Below, one piece after another: positions 1-8,196 of a DNA stretch of 44,055 bases (position 1 is the first letter of the stretch; each line of letters starts with the position of its first letter). The stretch lies in the NCBI GenBank assembly GCA_020832235.1, contig JAFIEZ010000001.1:1-44055 (forward strand), read 5' to 3'. The translations under genes were made by a program, and so were the position numbers. Source of the stretch: Bacteroidota bacterium (GTDB lineage Bacteria; Bacteroidota; Rhodothermia; Balneolales; HLUCCA01). Below the pieces are notes generated by a model. That model saw only the letters and a list, made by a program, of their open reading frames with translations. It had not been told where the DNA came from and did no database searches.

Positions 1-360
1 TGTTTCATTATCAATTTCTTTAACGTGTTCCGTGAATAGGGCTACTTCAAAAAAGTACTGATTACTCTTGAATATTGAGACAACATACCCATCATCTACG
101 TCTCGGATATTTTCACACTTTGGGTGAAACTCCAGCCACTGAATTTCTTCAGGTGGAATAGCCTGAGCCGTAATGTCCTCATAGGAATGCGGGAAACTAT
201 AGGTGGCAAAGTCAACGAGATAGTCGTACGCTTCCTGATTGAAGGGCGGACAGGGATGTCCGTGTACCCCAAATTCGGTTGAAACCTCAATACCCGGAAC
301 CGTTTTGCTCATCGGTATGGCGAGAATTCCTATCAGGAATAAAAGGATGGATGTTTTCAT
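1..360 (-). CDS. Small secreted protein, partial (paralogue of the 452-892 gene)
   Basis: The frame starts with ATG at 360 and stays open to the window edge (120 codons seen, no stop), so the gene is truncated by the window. Residues 1-20 form a plausible signal peptide (MKTSILLFLIGILAIPMS), so the product is probably periplasmic or surface-located. It is clearly related to the neighbouring 452-892 product: both have CPP followed by an E-A-x-D-x-L segment, a PxEIxW segment, a second cysteine about 40 residues later and a KSNQY motif. It is the last visible member of cassette 1, downstream of the JAB lipoprotein gene, and is separated from its paralogue by 91 bases holding a strong hairpin. 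No known family recognised. An immunity or partner role for the upstream effector-like protein is inference from position only. Confidence 0.75.
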   Translation of the reverse strand, partial: MKTSILLFLIGILAIPMSKTVPGIEVSTEFGVHGHPCPPFNQEAYDYLVDFATYSFPHSYEDITAQAIPPEEIQWLEFHPKCENIRDVDDGYVVSIFKSNQYFFEVALFTEHVKEIDNET

Positions 361-369
361 AATAATCCG

Positions 370-416
370 AGAGCTCCCTACCGACCGGGTATGAATTCCG
401 GCCTTAGGGGAGCTCT
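370..416 (-). other. Strong hairpin between two paralogous small genes
   Basis: AGAGCTCCC at 370-378 pairs with GGGAGCTCT at 408-416, enclosing about 29 bases. It lies between the stop of the 452-892 gene and the ATG at 360. The minus-strand sequence after it has no clear T run, so it is more likely an attenuator, processing site or stability element than a full terminator. A comparable hairpin separates two paralogues at 6094-6117. Confidence 0.5.
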
Positions 417-451
417 GTTAGATAGTGCAGCAAACGTTCACGCAATGGGAG

Positions 452-892
452 TTAGAGAGAAAATACCCGAATACGATTCAGGTTTAAATCCAAAATATTC
501 ACTCTATCTGTACCCAATTTTATTTCAACTATATTTCCATCTTCTACACGTACAGGATTTCTATGCATAGCTAGAATAAAGTAGTACTGATTACTCTTCC
601 AAAATGTGAGAAACATCTCTGATTCAGGATTATGAACCATATGCTCGCATCGGATGTGTCGCTCCACCCAGACAATTTCGGATGGCGATACAGCCTCAAC
701 GGTAACACCCTGCGCTGTATGAGGCAACGAGCTCGCTACAAACCGTTTTAACAGGTCATGCGCCTCTTCGCTATAGGGTGGACAAGCGGGTTGTTGGACT
801 GTATCACCCTGCTCTATTTCAGTTACCTGAGAATAGGTGACTACCGGAAAAAGCAGTAAACCGAAGAGTAATAAAAAAGTATAATTTTTCAT
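452..892 (-). CDS. Small secreted protein, cassette 1 partner
   Basis: The product is about 146 aa. The frame could begin at 907, but the ATG at 892 gives a clean signal peptide (MKNYTFLLLFGLLLFPVV, then TYSQ as a likely cleavage site), so 892 is preferred. The mature protein has two cysteines (in CPPYSEEAHDLL and in IRCEH) at the same places as the paralogue at 1-360, which suggests a disulfide and a periplasmic location. It lies 34 bases downstream of the JAB-domain lipoprotein gene on the same strand, so the two are probably co-transcribed. The family is not recognised. By position it may be a cognate partner or immunity protein; this is inference. Confidence 0.75.
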   Translation of the reverse strand: MKNYTFLLLFGLLLFPVVTYSQVTEIEQGDTVQQPACPPYSEEAHDLLKRFVASSLPHTAQGVTVEAVSPSEIVWVERHIRCEHMVHNPESEMFLTFWKSNQYYFILAMHRNPVRVEDGNIVEIKLGTDRVNILDLNLNRIRVFSL

Positions 893-926
893 GATTATAT
901 AACTCAATATTTAGTTTAATTGTTGT

Positions 927-2407
927 TCACAAATTCCAGCAATGATTAAAATGTCGTTCGTACACACTCGGATTTGAGGGGTCGATTCTACGAACGGCCT
1001 GTCTGTCAATTACATACATGGGTTTACCTAACTGTCTGACAACGTTTCGATCACCTCTACTGACTATATATGCACTGTACGGGGGAAGTGTCCCAAGCTG
1101 ATATGGCTCCTCACCGGGTTCTAAAAGCGAATTCCAATAATCAACACATCGTTGGTCCATGATGACATCGCCCGGCGAAAAGGGATGGGTATGTAATATG
1201 GCCCTAACGGCGTCGCGCCGATTATTTCCATCAAACGGATTTCCTATATGGATATGGCAAGAAGACACACTCTCAGGTTCTATAGGTCTGAAAGATTCTC
1301 CTTCCGCCCAATAGTACTCTAGAAAAACCACCGACTCATTGCGCTGGTTATGAAGTAGCGGACTACTATTCGGCCCAAACGAAGCATTCCACATGCGGTG
1401 GATTTCGGCCTGAACATCCATTCTGTTCAAAAAAGAACTGTCATAATCACAGATTTTATCACAATCCATTCCGTCTGTGGCTGGATCACGACCCGTGTTC
1501 CCTCCCACGCATCGGTTCGGACACACCGGATCCCAGTAGGCATTCGGATCGCCGCCACAACTTGTGGGTACGTTCACTCCACCACTGGCTTCGTCGTCGT
1601 CTTCTTCGCACGACCAGCAACCACCTCCACCGGCCTCATCGTCGTACCAATCATCCTCCTGACCAGAATCGTAGTAACATCCCATGAATGTATCACCTAA
1701 ATAATGGTCGCCATATTCGCCCTCAGCACCACCCGTTTGCCACCACGATTGCCAGTAGCATACCCATGAACCGGCGGTTTGAGCAGTCGCTCCTCCTTGT
1801 TGAACGCGTTCAAACCCGTGTGCATCCAATAGCTTATATTCAGGGAGTAACCAACGGGCATACCCTGCAAAGGCTGTTTGTGTTCGGGGCAACAAAGCTA
1901 TATTCATTCGCAGAATGCCGGAATCGTCTTCATTGGGTAAAACATAGATATACAGCTCACGGTTACCGCCAGACTGATGATCTTCCGAGTGATGAAAGTG
2001 CAATTTCCTATAGGCATAATGGTAAAACCCGCCGGTGGAGTCGGCCACAACAAACAGCGAAATGTAGCGCTCGTTGTGGATGTCGGCTACCGATTCGATG
2101 TAGGCGCGTAGTTCAGCGTGATCCAGGTTTAGTTGGGGTGCAGTACCGGCTAACGCGCTTCCTGACTTGCCACGGTTCTCGCCCGGGGGAACCACTCGCA
2201 CTTCAGGCGAGCTATTTCCGATTTTGGGTAAAACCGTAGTGCCGCGTTTGGGAAGCTCGTCGGGTGATAGAGAAGATTTCGGGTTCAGGGATGAGGTGAC
2301 CCGTTCACAGCCGGTCCAACCGGCAATTAGCAGTAAGCCCAGGATAATCGCACCGAGCGGTAACGCGCGATGACGCGATAATCTGGAGGGGGGGGGGATT
2401 TTCTCAT
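927..2407 (-). CDS. Phase-variable lipoprotein with C-terminal JAB/JAMM domain (phase-off as sequenced)
   Basis: The main reading frame is open from 927 to just downstream of a C10 run; its only conventional internal start is a GTG at 2201. The frame upstream of that GTG encodes a lipoprotein-like signal sequence (hydrophobic GAIILGLLLIAG, then WTGC, an imperfect lipobox). It would start at ATG 2407 if the run were C11 or C8; with C10 the ATG frame stops after about 25 codons. Numbered in the on-phase form (493 aa): signal and lipidated Cys near residue 34, an SPDELP linker, an N-terminal module near 85-190 shared with the two other large proteins, an acidic Cys/Gly-rich linker with GGGGCWSCEE, a Cys motif ending CVGGNT, and a C-terminal domain with HTHPFSPGD near 406-414. 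That motif matches the HxHP...SxxD part of the JAMM zinc site, with an upstream Glu in FLEYYW. Peptidase activity is inferred. Confidence 0.7.
2011..2264. repeat. N-terminal-coding repeat, copy in cassette 1
   Basis: This stretch is almost identical, without visible indels, to 7943-8196 (constant offset 5932) and encodes the start of the N-terminal module in both large genes. The flanking coding sequence diverges on both sides, so the two genes share a conserved block between variable ends. Confidence 0.85.
2388..2397 (-). repeat. Homopolymer C10 tract, candidate phase switch
   Basis: There are ten consecutive G on the plus strand, that is C10 on the coding strand, directly after ATGAGAAAAT. 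In-frame reading into the lipoprotein signal peptide needs 8, 11 or 14 C. The homology with the cassette 2 leader ends exactly at this tract. An indel error in the assembly would look the same. Confidence 0.8.
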
Positions 2408-2779
2408 AGATTGAATATCTTTGTTTCTATTGACGTTAGGTGGGTCAATGAACCCATCCGATCTGCCTCGCCATTCCGGTACTCTTTATGAGGAAATACA
2501 CCATGCGTGCCCGGAAGCGGAAGCACCCCGGGGCGCTGAGCCGGTAATGCACCAGGCGCAGCGTCTTTTCCCGGGGAAGGGATTCACTAACCGTGTAACC
2601 GCAGCTTTTCACAGCATCGATTACACTATATAGAGTATTTCGAGGGGCATTTGTGACAAAAAAATTTTGACAAGCGTGTTTAGCAGGAGCTAAATTGGCT
2701 TTGGGATCCAAATTACTGCGATTTTTATGGTGAAAATTCCTGCCATAAATAAAAGGGCGGATGTTTTTATGATGGGCAT

Positions 2780-2815
2780 AAAAAAGCCCCGAGCATATTG
2801 CTAATAGCACGGGGC
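2780..2815 (-). terminator. Rho-independent terminator after cassette 2
   Basis: Read on the minus strand, GCCCCGTGC and GCTCGGGGC form a stem around a short loop (one mismatch), followed directly by TTTTTT. It lies 92 bases past the stop of the 2907-3440 gene, so it would end the cassette 2 transcript before the cassette 1 leader. An identical element is at 5434-5470. Confidence 0.85.
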
Positions 2816-2906
2816 ATCTGAACTATCTAAATCTGAGGTCAGATTGAAATATGTTTACTTTCAAGCAGAGATTATTGTACCGACCTAAAAGCATTGCATA
2901 GCGGAA

Positions 2907-3440
2907 TTATGTGAGTCTCATCCAATATATAACTGATTGAATAACGCCATTACTGCTTATTAAAATATCTATGAATTCAACTTCACTTACTTCGATACTC
3001 AAATAACCCCTTGTTTCTGGATTTGGGTCTGATTGCTTAACTGCCCATGACTTCGGGAAGTGCTCGGCCAGTCCATCGGCAAGGTCGCCTACACGGATAT
3101 CGACGCCGTTCACACGTGCAAATATAGATTGGTCCTTAATTTCCACATAATGATATCGAAAACCGAAATCCTCATAGAATTGAAGTTCCGAGACCCCATA
3201 GGTAAGCGTGATGAGTAAACCAAACCCGACATCACCAAAATGTTCCTCCGTTTCTTGAGTCGGAGTGCCCATTGCCTTCCTCACCTGCGTTGCCGTACGA
3301 CCGATTGAGTTGCCGGAGCTTGTATGCAAGGTAAACGTTTGTGCCTGATCGATTTCAGGCATTTCTTGTGCATTTAAGTTTAGAGCCCATACCATTAGGC
3401 TGGTCAGAAGCACTACTTTAAAGCCGATAGTTGTTTTCAT
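2907..3440 (-). CDS. Small secreted protein, cassette 2 partner
   Basis: The product is 177 aa, with a signal peptide at residues 1-24 ending in LNAQ and no further membrane segment, so it is probably periplasmic. It starts 20 bases after the stop of the M23 lipoprotein gene and is followed by a terminator, which makes a two-gene unit. It shares the segment NGVDIRVGDLAD and a C-terminal region with the 5562-6077 product; the last 50 or so residues of the two are identical, while their N-terminal halves differ. No characterised family recognised. The one-to-one linkage to an M23 peptidase suggests a cognate inhibitor, chaperone or immunity protein; this is inference. Confidence 0.8.
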   Translation of the reverse strand: MKTTIGFKVVLLTSLMVWALNLNAQEMPEIDQAQTFTLHTSSGNSIGRTATQVRKAMGTPTQETEEHFGDVGFGLLITLTYGVSELQFYEDFGFRYHYVEIKDQSIFARVNGVDIRVGDLADGLAEHFPKSWAVKQSDPNPETRGYLSIEVSEVEFIDILISSNGVIQSVIYWMRLT

Positions 3441-3460
3441 GAGTTTAAATTAAGTGATAA

Positions 3461-5067
3461 TTAGTTTTGATTACAAGGATCTGGATTTACAGGGGTTGCT
3501 GTAGAATCAGTTGAGAATTGGGTAAGAAGAAACGGTTCTGGGTTCACCAAAAAGACCCTCGACATACTTGAAAGTGTACTTTCTGTGCCCATTTCAACAT
3601 GCACGTGGGTGGTAACTCGTCTACCACTTGCTGTGTTTGGAATCCCAGACCTGCCACAATAACCGATAATATCGCCCTGTTTAAACTTCCCATCCGCGGG
3701 TACTGGCGGTCTATTTTGCAGGTGCGCTATTCCAAAGTTATAACGTGTTCCATCTATCATTGTCCAACCCCGCAAATAATTACCATAACCTACACCTTGC
3801 AAGAATCCAGTATTTACATTATCTAAATCGAAGGGAGCATAAATAGGATCTCCTACGTTGCACGTTAAATCAAGACCGTGGTGAGCGTCTAGGCCATTAT
3901 TACGAGCAGCACGGTCTTCGTCTGTACAATTTGGTCCTTGCCAACCACCAGAAGCACCTCCTGGCGATACACCCTCCATACACGGCCGAAACCGCCCTCC
4001 TGTTTTACCTGAGGCTCCCGAACTGGTGATTTCGGGGTTTTTAACCACATCACCAGCACAGGGTATGTTCAGATTGTTACAATCTGCATCAGCTGGGGCG
4101 GCAAATCTTTGCGTATCCCCGCCCACGCACCGGTCGCAGTGGTCTTTGAAGGCATTTCCATCCAGTACCCCATTGCAATCATGACTTGGAGCTACCGAGC
4201 TTCCGCCATAGCAGGCATGTGGATCTGTAAAGCAATGTATCAATCCATACCCATCGCCTTTATCAGAATCACCGCCACAAAACAGGTCATCACCAGCACA
4301 CAACTCAAACTCTGTAGCCGGCGGGCGCTCAGAATCTACAAATATAGAATCCACGCAATATTCTGGTCCGAATGTCTCAAAACCCATGCCATCCAGCGAC
4401 CAGCACCACTGTTCATTTGAATCACGTTGAGTCGTGGCACCCAAACCTTTTTGCATAGAAGTGTGTACAGGTCGAAGCCTGTCACCGGGAATAGGCGCGT
4501 CAAGCACTGTTCTTAGCGCACGAAATGCTGCCGGTGAATCTGGAATTCGTGCCGCCATGATATGCTTAATACCCTCTTCGGTGATGCGCGTGTAAACCAC
4601 CGTTCTTGTGCGCCCATCGGCATAGTCAATGGACGCCGAGGTGAATTCCAATTTTACATAACCGTAACGCCAGACCTGCTGCGTACTATCGGGCACGCCT
4701 ATAAGACCGAAATGCTCCTCGTCCAGGGTGTGTTCCAACTGAGTCAGTAATTGGTGCAGGGCCACTCCATTGATAAGAGGCTCGGGAAGATTGGCCGATT
4801 TGTAGCGTTGATCCGCACCTTTGGATACGGGGTGTAAAGCAACGTCTACCGAGTTGTTATTGATAACCGGAAACGGTGTGGTTCCGGTGAGAGGGAGGTC
4901 GCTCGGGGATACATCAGCATCCACAGAGAACGAGGTCGGACTAAACTGACAGGAGGCGGCAAGGCTCATAAAAACGAGCGAAAGGATTAGCCAGCGGCCA
5001 CGCCAACTGCACAGGAGTGTATGCTCACGCAAACCTGCTGGTAAATTAGGGGGGGGGATTTTCTCAT
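3461..5067 (-). CDS. Phase-variable lipoprotein M23 metallopeptidase (phase-off as sequenced)
   Basis: The main frame is open from 3461 to past 5032 (a TTG there is the only conventional internal start). From ATG 5067 it is reached only if the C run is 7, 10 or 13 long; it is C9 here, and the ATG frame stops after 26 codons. The on-phase product (535 aa) begins MRKSPPP like cassette 1, then has a signal segment ending LAASC, a good lipobox (Cys about 40). The N-terminal module is distantly similar to the other two (SPSDLP, FxxPD, PxxPAAFRALR). A Cys-rich linker with DHCDRCVGGDT follows. The C-terminal LytM/M23 domain has HHGLD near 396-400 and HVH near 488-490, matching the HxxxD and HxH zinc ligands. 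The family cleaves peptidoglycan peptide bridges. The small partner gene lies 20 bases downstream. Confidence 0.8.
5049..5057 (-). repeat. Homopolymer C9 tract, candidate phase switch
   Basis: There are nine G on the plus strand (C9 on the coding strand) directly after ATGAGAAAAT, the same leader as at 2398-2407. The lipoprotein frame needs one more C. The sequence downstream of the tract is unrelated to cassette 1, whereas upstream it is nearly identical. Confidence 0.8.
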
Positions 5068-5433
5068 AGATTGTATGTATTTGTTTCTATTGATGTTAGC
5101 TGGGCCAATGAACCCATCCGATCTGCCTCGCCATTCGGTACTCCAAACGAGGAAATACACCATGCGTGCCCGAAAGCGGAAGCCCCCGGGGCGCTGAGCC
5201 AGTGATGCATCAGGCGCAGTGTCTGTTCCCGGGGAAGGGATTCATCGACCGTGTAACCGCAGCTTTTCACAGCATCGATTACACTATATAGAGTATTTCG
5301 AGGGGCATTTGTGACAAAGAAATTTTAACAAGCGTGTTTAGCAGGAGCTAAATTGGCTTTGGGATCCAAAGGGCTGCGATTTTTATGTTGAAAATTCCTG
5401 CCATAAATAAATGGGCGTTTTTTATGATGGGCA

Positions 5434-5470
5434 TAAAAAAGCCCCGAGCATATTGCTAATAGCACGGGGC
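5434..5470 (-). terminator. Rho-independent terminator after cassette 3
   Basis: This is the same stem as at 2780-2815 (GCCCCGTGC/GCTCGGGGC with a T run on the minus strand). It lies 92 bases beyond the stop of the 5562-6077 gene, separating cassette 3 from the cassette 2 leader. Confidence 0.85.
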
Positions 5471-5561
5471 ATCTGAACTATCTAAATCTGAGGTCAGATT
5501 GAAATATGTTTACTTTCAAGCAGAGATTATTGTACCGACCTGAAAGCATTGCATAGCGAAA

Positions 5562-6077
5562 TTATGTGAGTCTCATCCAATATATAACTGATTGAATAAC
5601 GCCATTACTGCTTATTAAAATATCTATGAATTCAACTTCACTTACTTCGATACTCAAATAGCCCCTTGTTTCTGGATTTGGGTCTGATTGCTTAACTGCC
5701 CATGACTTCGGAAAGTGCTCCGCCAGCTCATCGGCAAGGTCTCCAACGCGGATATCCACGCCGTTGATATTCACCCGATAACTGGCATCTTTTAGCTCCA
5801 CAAAATACAGGTGGGATTGGTTTAACTGGTAAAAACCAGTAATAAACGAGAATTTGGATGCTCCATACTCCAGGTCCATACCATCATAATCAATGGTTTC
5901 GGCATCTGGGTTACCCATTATTTGCCGGAATGGGGTGTACTCCACGAAGATATTTTGACCGTTTTTGTATATAGCAAAGCTGGTTGCCGCGTCCAATTCA
6001 GGATGATCTTGCCCGTAAAGGAACACGGGACAAAGTACGAGCAGAACCAATATGAAGAGTTTTAGTTGTGTTTTCAT
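5562..6077 (-). CDS. Small secreted protein, mosaic paralogue (cassette 3)
   Basis: The product is 171 aa from ATG 6077. A longer frame to 6131 exists, but it would run through a hairpin and bury the signal peptide, so 6077 is chosen. Residues 1-22 are a signal peptide (LVLLVLCPVFLYGQ). The first two thirds match the adjacent 6211-6744 product (shared SFAIYKNGQNIFVEY and DASYRVNINGVDIRVG). The last 50 or so residues are identical to the cassette 2 partner at 2907-3440. The gene is therefore a recombination mosaic of two family members. Probably periplasmic; function unknown. Confidence 0.8.
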   Translation of the reverse strand: MKTQLKLFILVLLVLCPVFLYGQDHPELDAATSFAIYKNGQNIFVEYTPFRQIMGNPDAETIDYDGMDLEYGASKFSFITGFYQLNQSHLYFVELKDASYRVNINGVDIRVGDLADELAEHFPKSWAVKQSDPNPETRGYLSIEVSEVEFIDILISSNGVIQSVIYWMRLT

Positions 6078-6093
6078 GGTGGGGTAATAAATA

Positions 6094-6117
6094 CCCCGTG
6101 CTTTGAAAAGCACGGGG
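6094..6117 (-). other. Perfect hairpin between two paralogous small genes
   Basis: CCCCGTGCTTT (6094-6104) and AAAGCACGGGG (6107-6117) form a near-perfect inverted repeat just upstream of ATG 6077. The following minus-strand bases (TATTTATTA) are only a weak T tract, so it could be an attenuator or partial terminator limiting expression of the second paralogue. The core is related to the cassette terminators. Confidence 0.55.
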
Positions 6118-6210
6118 CTAGTTATAGGCAAGTTAAACTGATCATCGTCTAAGCTACACTCCTACGAAGTGGCTGAGCCAAGTGGCACTTCAGAACAGCT
6201 TGGATAGAAT

Positions 6211-6744
6211 TTATGTTAAGCGCATGCTGTAACTAATTTGTCTGATCACACCGGTCGAGGGATTGATTATAATTGCAAACCCACTCATTTCGTCAATTTG
6301 GAGCAACACTATATCATTTTTAGGATACCCATCACCCGAAGGCCAGTTAAATCGTCGGGCTGCCCATGACTTCGGGAAGTGCTCGGCCAGCTCATCGGCA
6401 AGTTCTCCAACGCGGATATCCACGCCGTTGATATTCACCCGATAACTGGCATCGTTGAGCTCCACAAAATACAAACCAGATGGGTCGGTGTCGTAAAAGC
6501 CAAGAATGAACCAAAATTTGGACAACCCATACTGCATGTGTATTGCACCCCCATCAATTTCTTCAACGACATCGGGTGCGCCCATTATCTCATGGAATGG
6601 AGCGTACTCCACAAAGATATTTTGACCGTTTTTGTATATAGCGAAGCTGGTGGCAACATCCAGTTCCGGATGGTTTTGCCCGTAAAGGAACACGGGACAA
6701 AGCATGATTAACACCAGTGTAACGTTTTTTAGTAGTTTTTTCAT
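6211..6744 (-). CDS. Small secreted protein, cassette 3 partner
   Basis: The product is 177 aa with a signal peptide (residues 1-23, ending VFLYGQ). It starts 24 bases after the stop of the truncated M23 gene, the same layout as cassette 2. It shares SFAIYKNGQNIFVEY, FVELNDASYRVNINGVDIRV and HFPKSWA with its downstream paralogue but has its own C-terminal 45 residues, ending SMRLT like the others. Probably periplasmic. The partner or immunity role is inferred from position and from one member being present per M23 gene. Confidence 0.8.
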   Translation of the reverse strand: MKKLLKNVTLVLIMLCPVFLYGQNHPELDVATSFAIYKNGQNIFVEYAPFHEIMGAPDVVEEIDGGAIHMQYGLSKFWFILGFYDTDPSGLYFVELNDASYRVNINGVDIRVGELADELAEHFPKSWAARRFNWPSGDGYPKNDIVLLQIDEMSGFAIIINPSTGVIRQISYSMRLT

Positions 6745-6768
6745 GATGGTTATAATGTAATAGAATTT

Positions 6769-8133
6769 TTATTGTTGTTCTTGTCCGCAAGGATCCTCGT
6801 TTATCGGAGTCGCAGACGTATCTTTTGAAAACTGTGTAGCTAAAAAAGGCTCTGGATCGACTAGTTTTGTACGATAATAGGTATGACTGCCATTTTGTCT
6901 ATCCACACCAACTATCGTAAGGGCGGTCCCCATTTCGAGATGCACATGGGTTGTTACACTAGGCCATGTAATCCCAGACCGGCCACAATAGCCGATAATA
7001 TCTCCCCTCTTTACAGAACCTGTTGCTCGTCCTACTGCTTGTAGGTGCGCTGCGCCAAAATTATAGCTCACCCCATCAATGGTTGTCCAGCCTCGTACGA
7101 AGTTTCCGTATCCTCCAACAAAACCCGTTTCAAGTCCATCCATATCAAATGGGGCATACAAAGGTTCTCCTTCTGAACAGGATAAATCGAGGCCATAATG
7201 TTGTGTAGCTCCCCCATTACGAACAGCACGGTCTTCGTCTGTACAAGTTGGTCCTTGCCAACCACCAGAAGTACCTCCTGGCGATACACCCTCCACACAT
7301 GGTTTGAACCTTCCACCTGTTTTCCCGGAATTACCTGGACTGGTGATATCGGGGTTTTTAACCACATCCCCGGCGCAGGGTATGTTGAGATTGTTACAGT
7401 CATCGCCGGGGTTAGCTCGATTCAAATCAGTATCCCCGCCTACACATCGCGCTGGACACACCGGATCCCAGTAGGCATTCGGATCACCGTTACATCCACT
7501 TGGCGGTATATTGGAAGAACCTGAGGATTCCCCGGCTTCGCATGACCAACAAATTCCTCCACCGCTGGTTTCATCGGTACTGTCTACTATTGAGTCAACA
7601 ACACAATGCTCCACTATGACAACCTCAAAGCCATCCCACCAGTTATCACCCAGATTAACAAATTCTGAGGTGAAGTAACATGTTTGTTCGGTGGAATCAA
7701 ACTGCAGATTTAGAGATTTGCCATTTTCCTGATAAGCACTTTGATTTTGTCTTGGTGTTGAATTTTCATGAAATGGCAACAACCACCGCTGATAATCTTC
7801 GAAGGCCGAGCGGGTACGTGGAATCAACCCCACATTCATGTGAAAGACTCCTTCACCGGTGTTGTTGGGGCGTACGTAAATAAACAGCTCACGTTCGCCT
7901 TTTGATAGTTCCTCTTCTATGGGATAAAAGTTCAACGTTTCGTAGGCATAATGGTAAACCCCGCCGCTGGAGACGGCCACAACAAACAGCGAAATGTAGC
8001 GCTCGTTGTGGATGTCGGCTACCGATTCGATGTAGGCGCGTAGTTCAGCGCGGTTGAGGTTTAGTTGGGGTGCAGTACCGGCTAACGCGCTTCCAGACTT
8101 GCCACGGTTCTCGCCCGGGGGAACCACTCGCAC
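6769..8133 (-). CDS. M23 metallopeptidase, 5-prime truncated cassette (no start or signal peptide)
   Basis: The open frame gives 454 aa from a GTG at 8133 and continues upstream without a start codon to a TGA near 8244. The N-terminal module (residues 1-130) matches cassette 1; the 5-prime 230 or so bases are nearly identical. The linker has ICWSCEAGESSG and a motif ending CVGGDT. The C-terminal M23 domain matches cassette 2 and has HYGLD and HVH as zinc ligands. Upstream, the lipoprotein signal, C tract and ATG present in the other cassettes are missing: sequence jumps at CGGG from the mature-protein frame into the leader repeat. As it stands the protein could be made only in the cytoplasm from a weak internal start, so this is probably a silent or decaying copy, possibly a donor for gene conversion. 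Confidence 0.75.
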   Translation of the reverse strand: MRVVPPGENRGKSGSALAGTAPQLNLNRAELRAYIESVADIHNERYISLFVVAVSSGGVYHYAYETLNFYPIEEELSKGERELFIYVRPNNTGEGVFHMNVGLIPRTRSAFEDYQRWLLPFHENSTPRQNQSAYQENGKSLNLQFDSTEQTCYFTSEFVNLGDNWWDGFEVVIVEHCVVDSIVDSTDETSGGGICWSCEAGESSGSSNIPPSGCNGDPNAYWDPVCPARCVGGDTDLNRANPGDDCNNLNIPCAGDVVKNPDITSPGNSGKTGGRFKPCVEGVSPGGTSGGWQGPTCTDEDRAVRNGGATQHYGLDLSCSEGEPLYAPFDMDGLETGFVGGYGNFVRGWTTIDGVSYNFGAAHLQAVGRATGSVKRGDIIGYCGRSGITWPSVTTHVHLEMGTALTIVGVDRQNGSHTYYRTKLVDPEPFLATQFSKDTSATPINEDPCGQEQQ

Positions 8134-8196
8134 TTCAGGCGAGCTATTTCCGATTTTGGGTAAAACCGTAGTGCCGCGTTTGGGAAGCTCGTCGGG
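7943..8196. repeat. N-terminal-coding repeat, copy in cassette 3
   Basis: This is the counterpart of 2011-2264 at a constant offset of 5932. It ends at CGGG, exactly where sequence switches to the leader repeat. Confidence 0.85.

Larger units (their letters stand above)
2388..3090. repeat. Inter-cassette direct repeat, copy 1 (about 0.7 kb)
   Basis: This stretch runs from the C tract through the leader, a terminator and the C-terminal half of the 2907-3440 gene. It is closely matched by 5049-5745, with a few substitutions and small indels. A shorter third copy lies at 8194-8391. Between the ATG at 2407 and the stop at 2907 it holds about 500 bases without a convincing gene: an open frame at 2445-2810 is interrupted by a TAA in copy 2. 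The leader presumably contains the promoter of the JAB gene, but I cannot identify clear promoter boxes. Confidence 0.85.
5049..5745. repeat. Inter-cassette direct repeat, copy 2
   Basis: This is a near-identical counterpart of 2388-3090, including the terminator and the 3-prime part of the small gene that ends at 5562. Bases 5068-5561 have no supported gene. The short open frame seen in copy 1 is broken here by TAA near 5330, which argues against a conserved protein. Confidence 0.85.

Noticed and set aside
2430-2460. Palindrome TGGGTCAATGAACCCA in the leader as an operator
   Set aside because: Copy 2 has a change in one arm (TGGGCC), so the symmetry is not preserved between otherwise near-identical repeats.
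2445-2810. Open frame of 121 codons within the leader repeat, with related frames at 5064-5270 and 8082-8375
   Set aside because: Copy 2 has an in-frame TAA in the shared part, copy 3 runs across a recombination junction, and the frame crosses the terminator; it is better explained as noncoding repeat.
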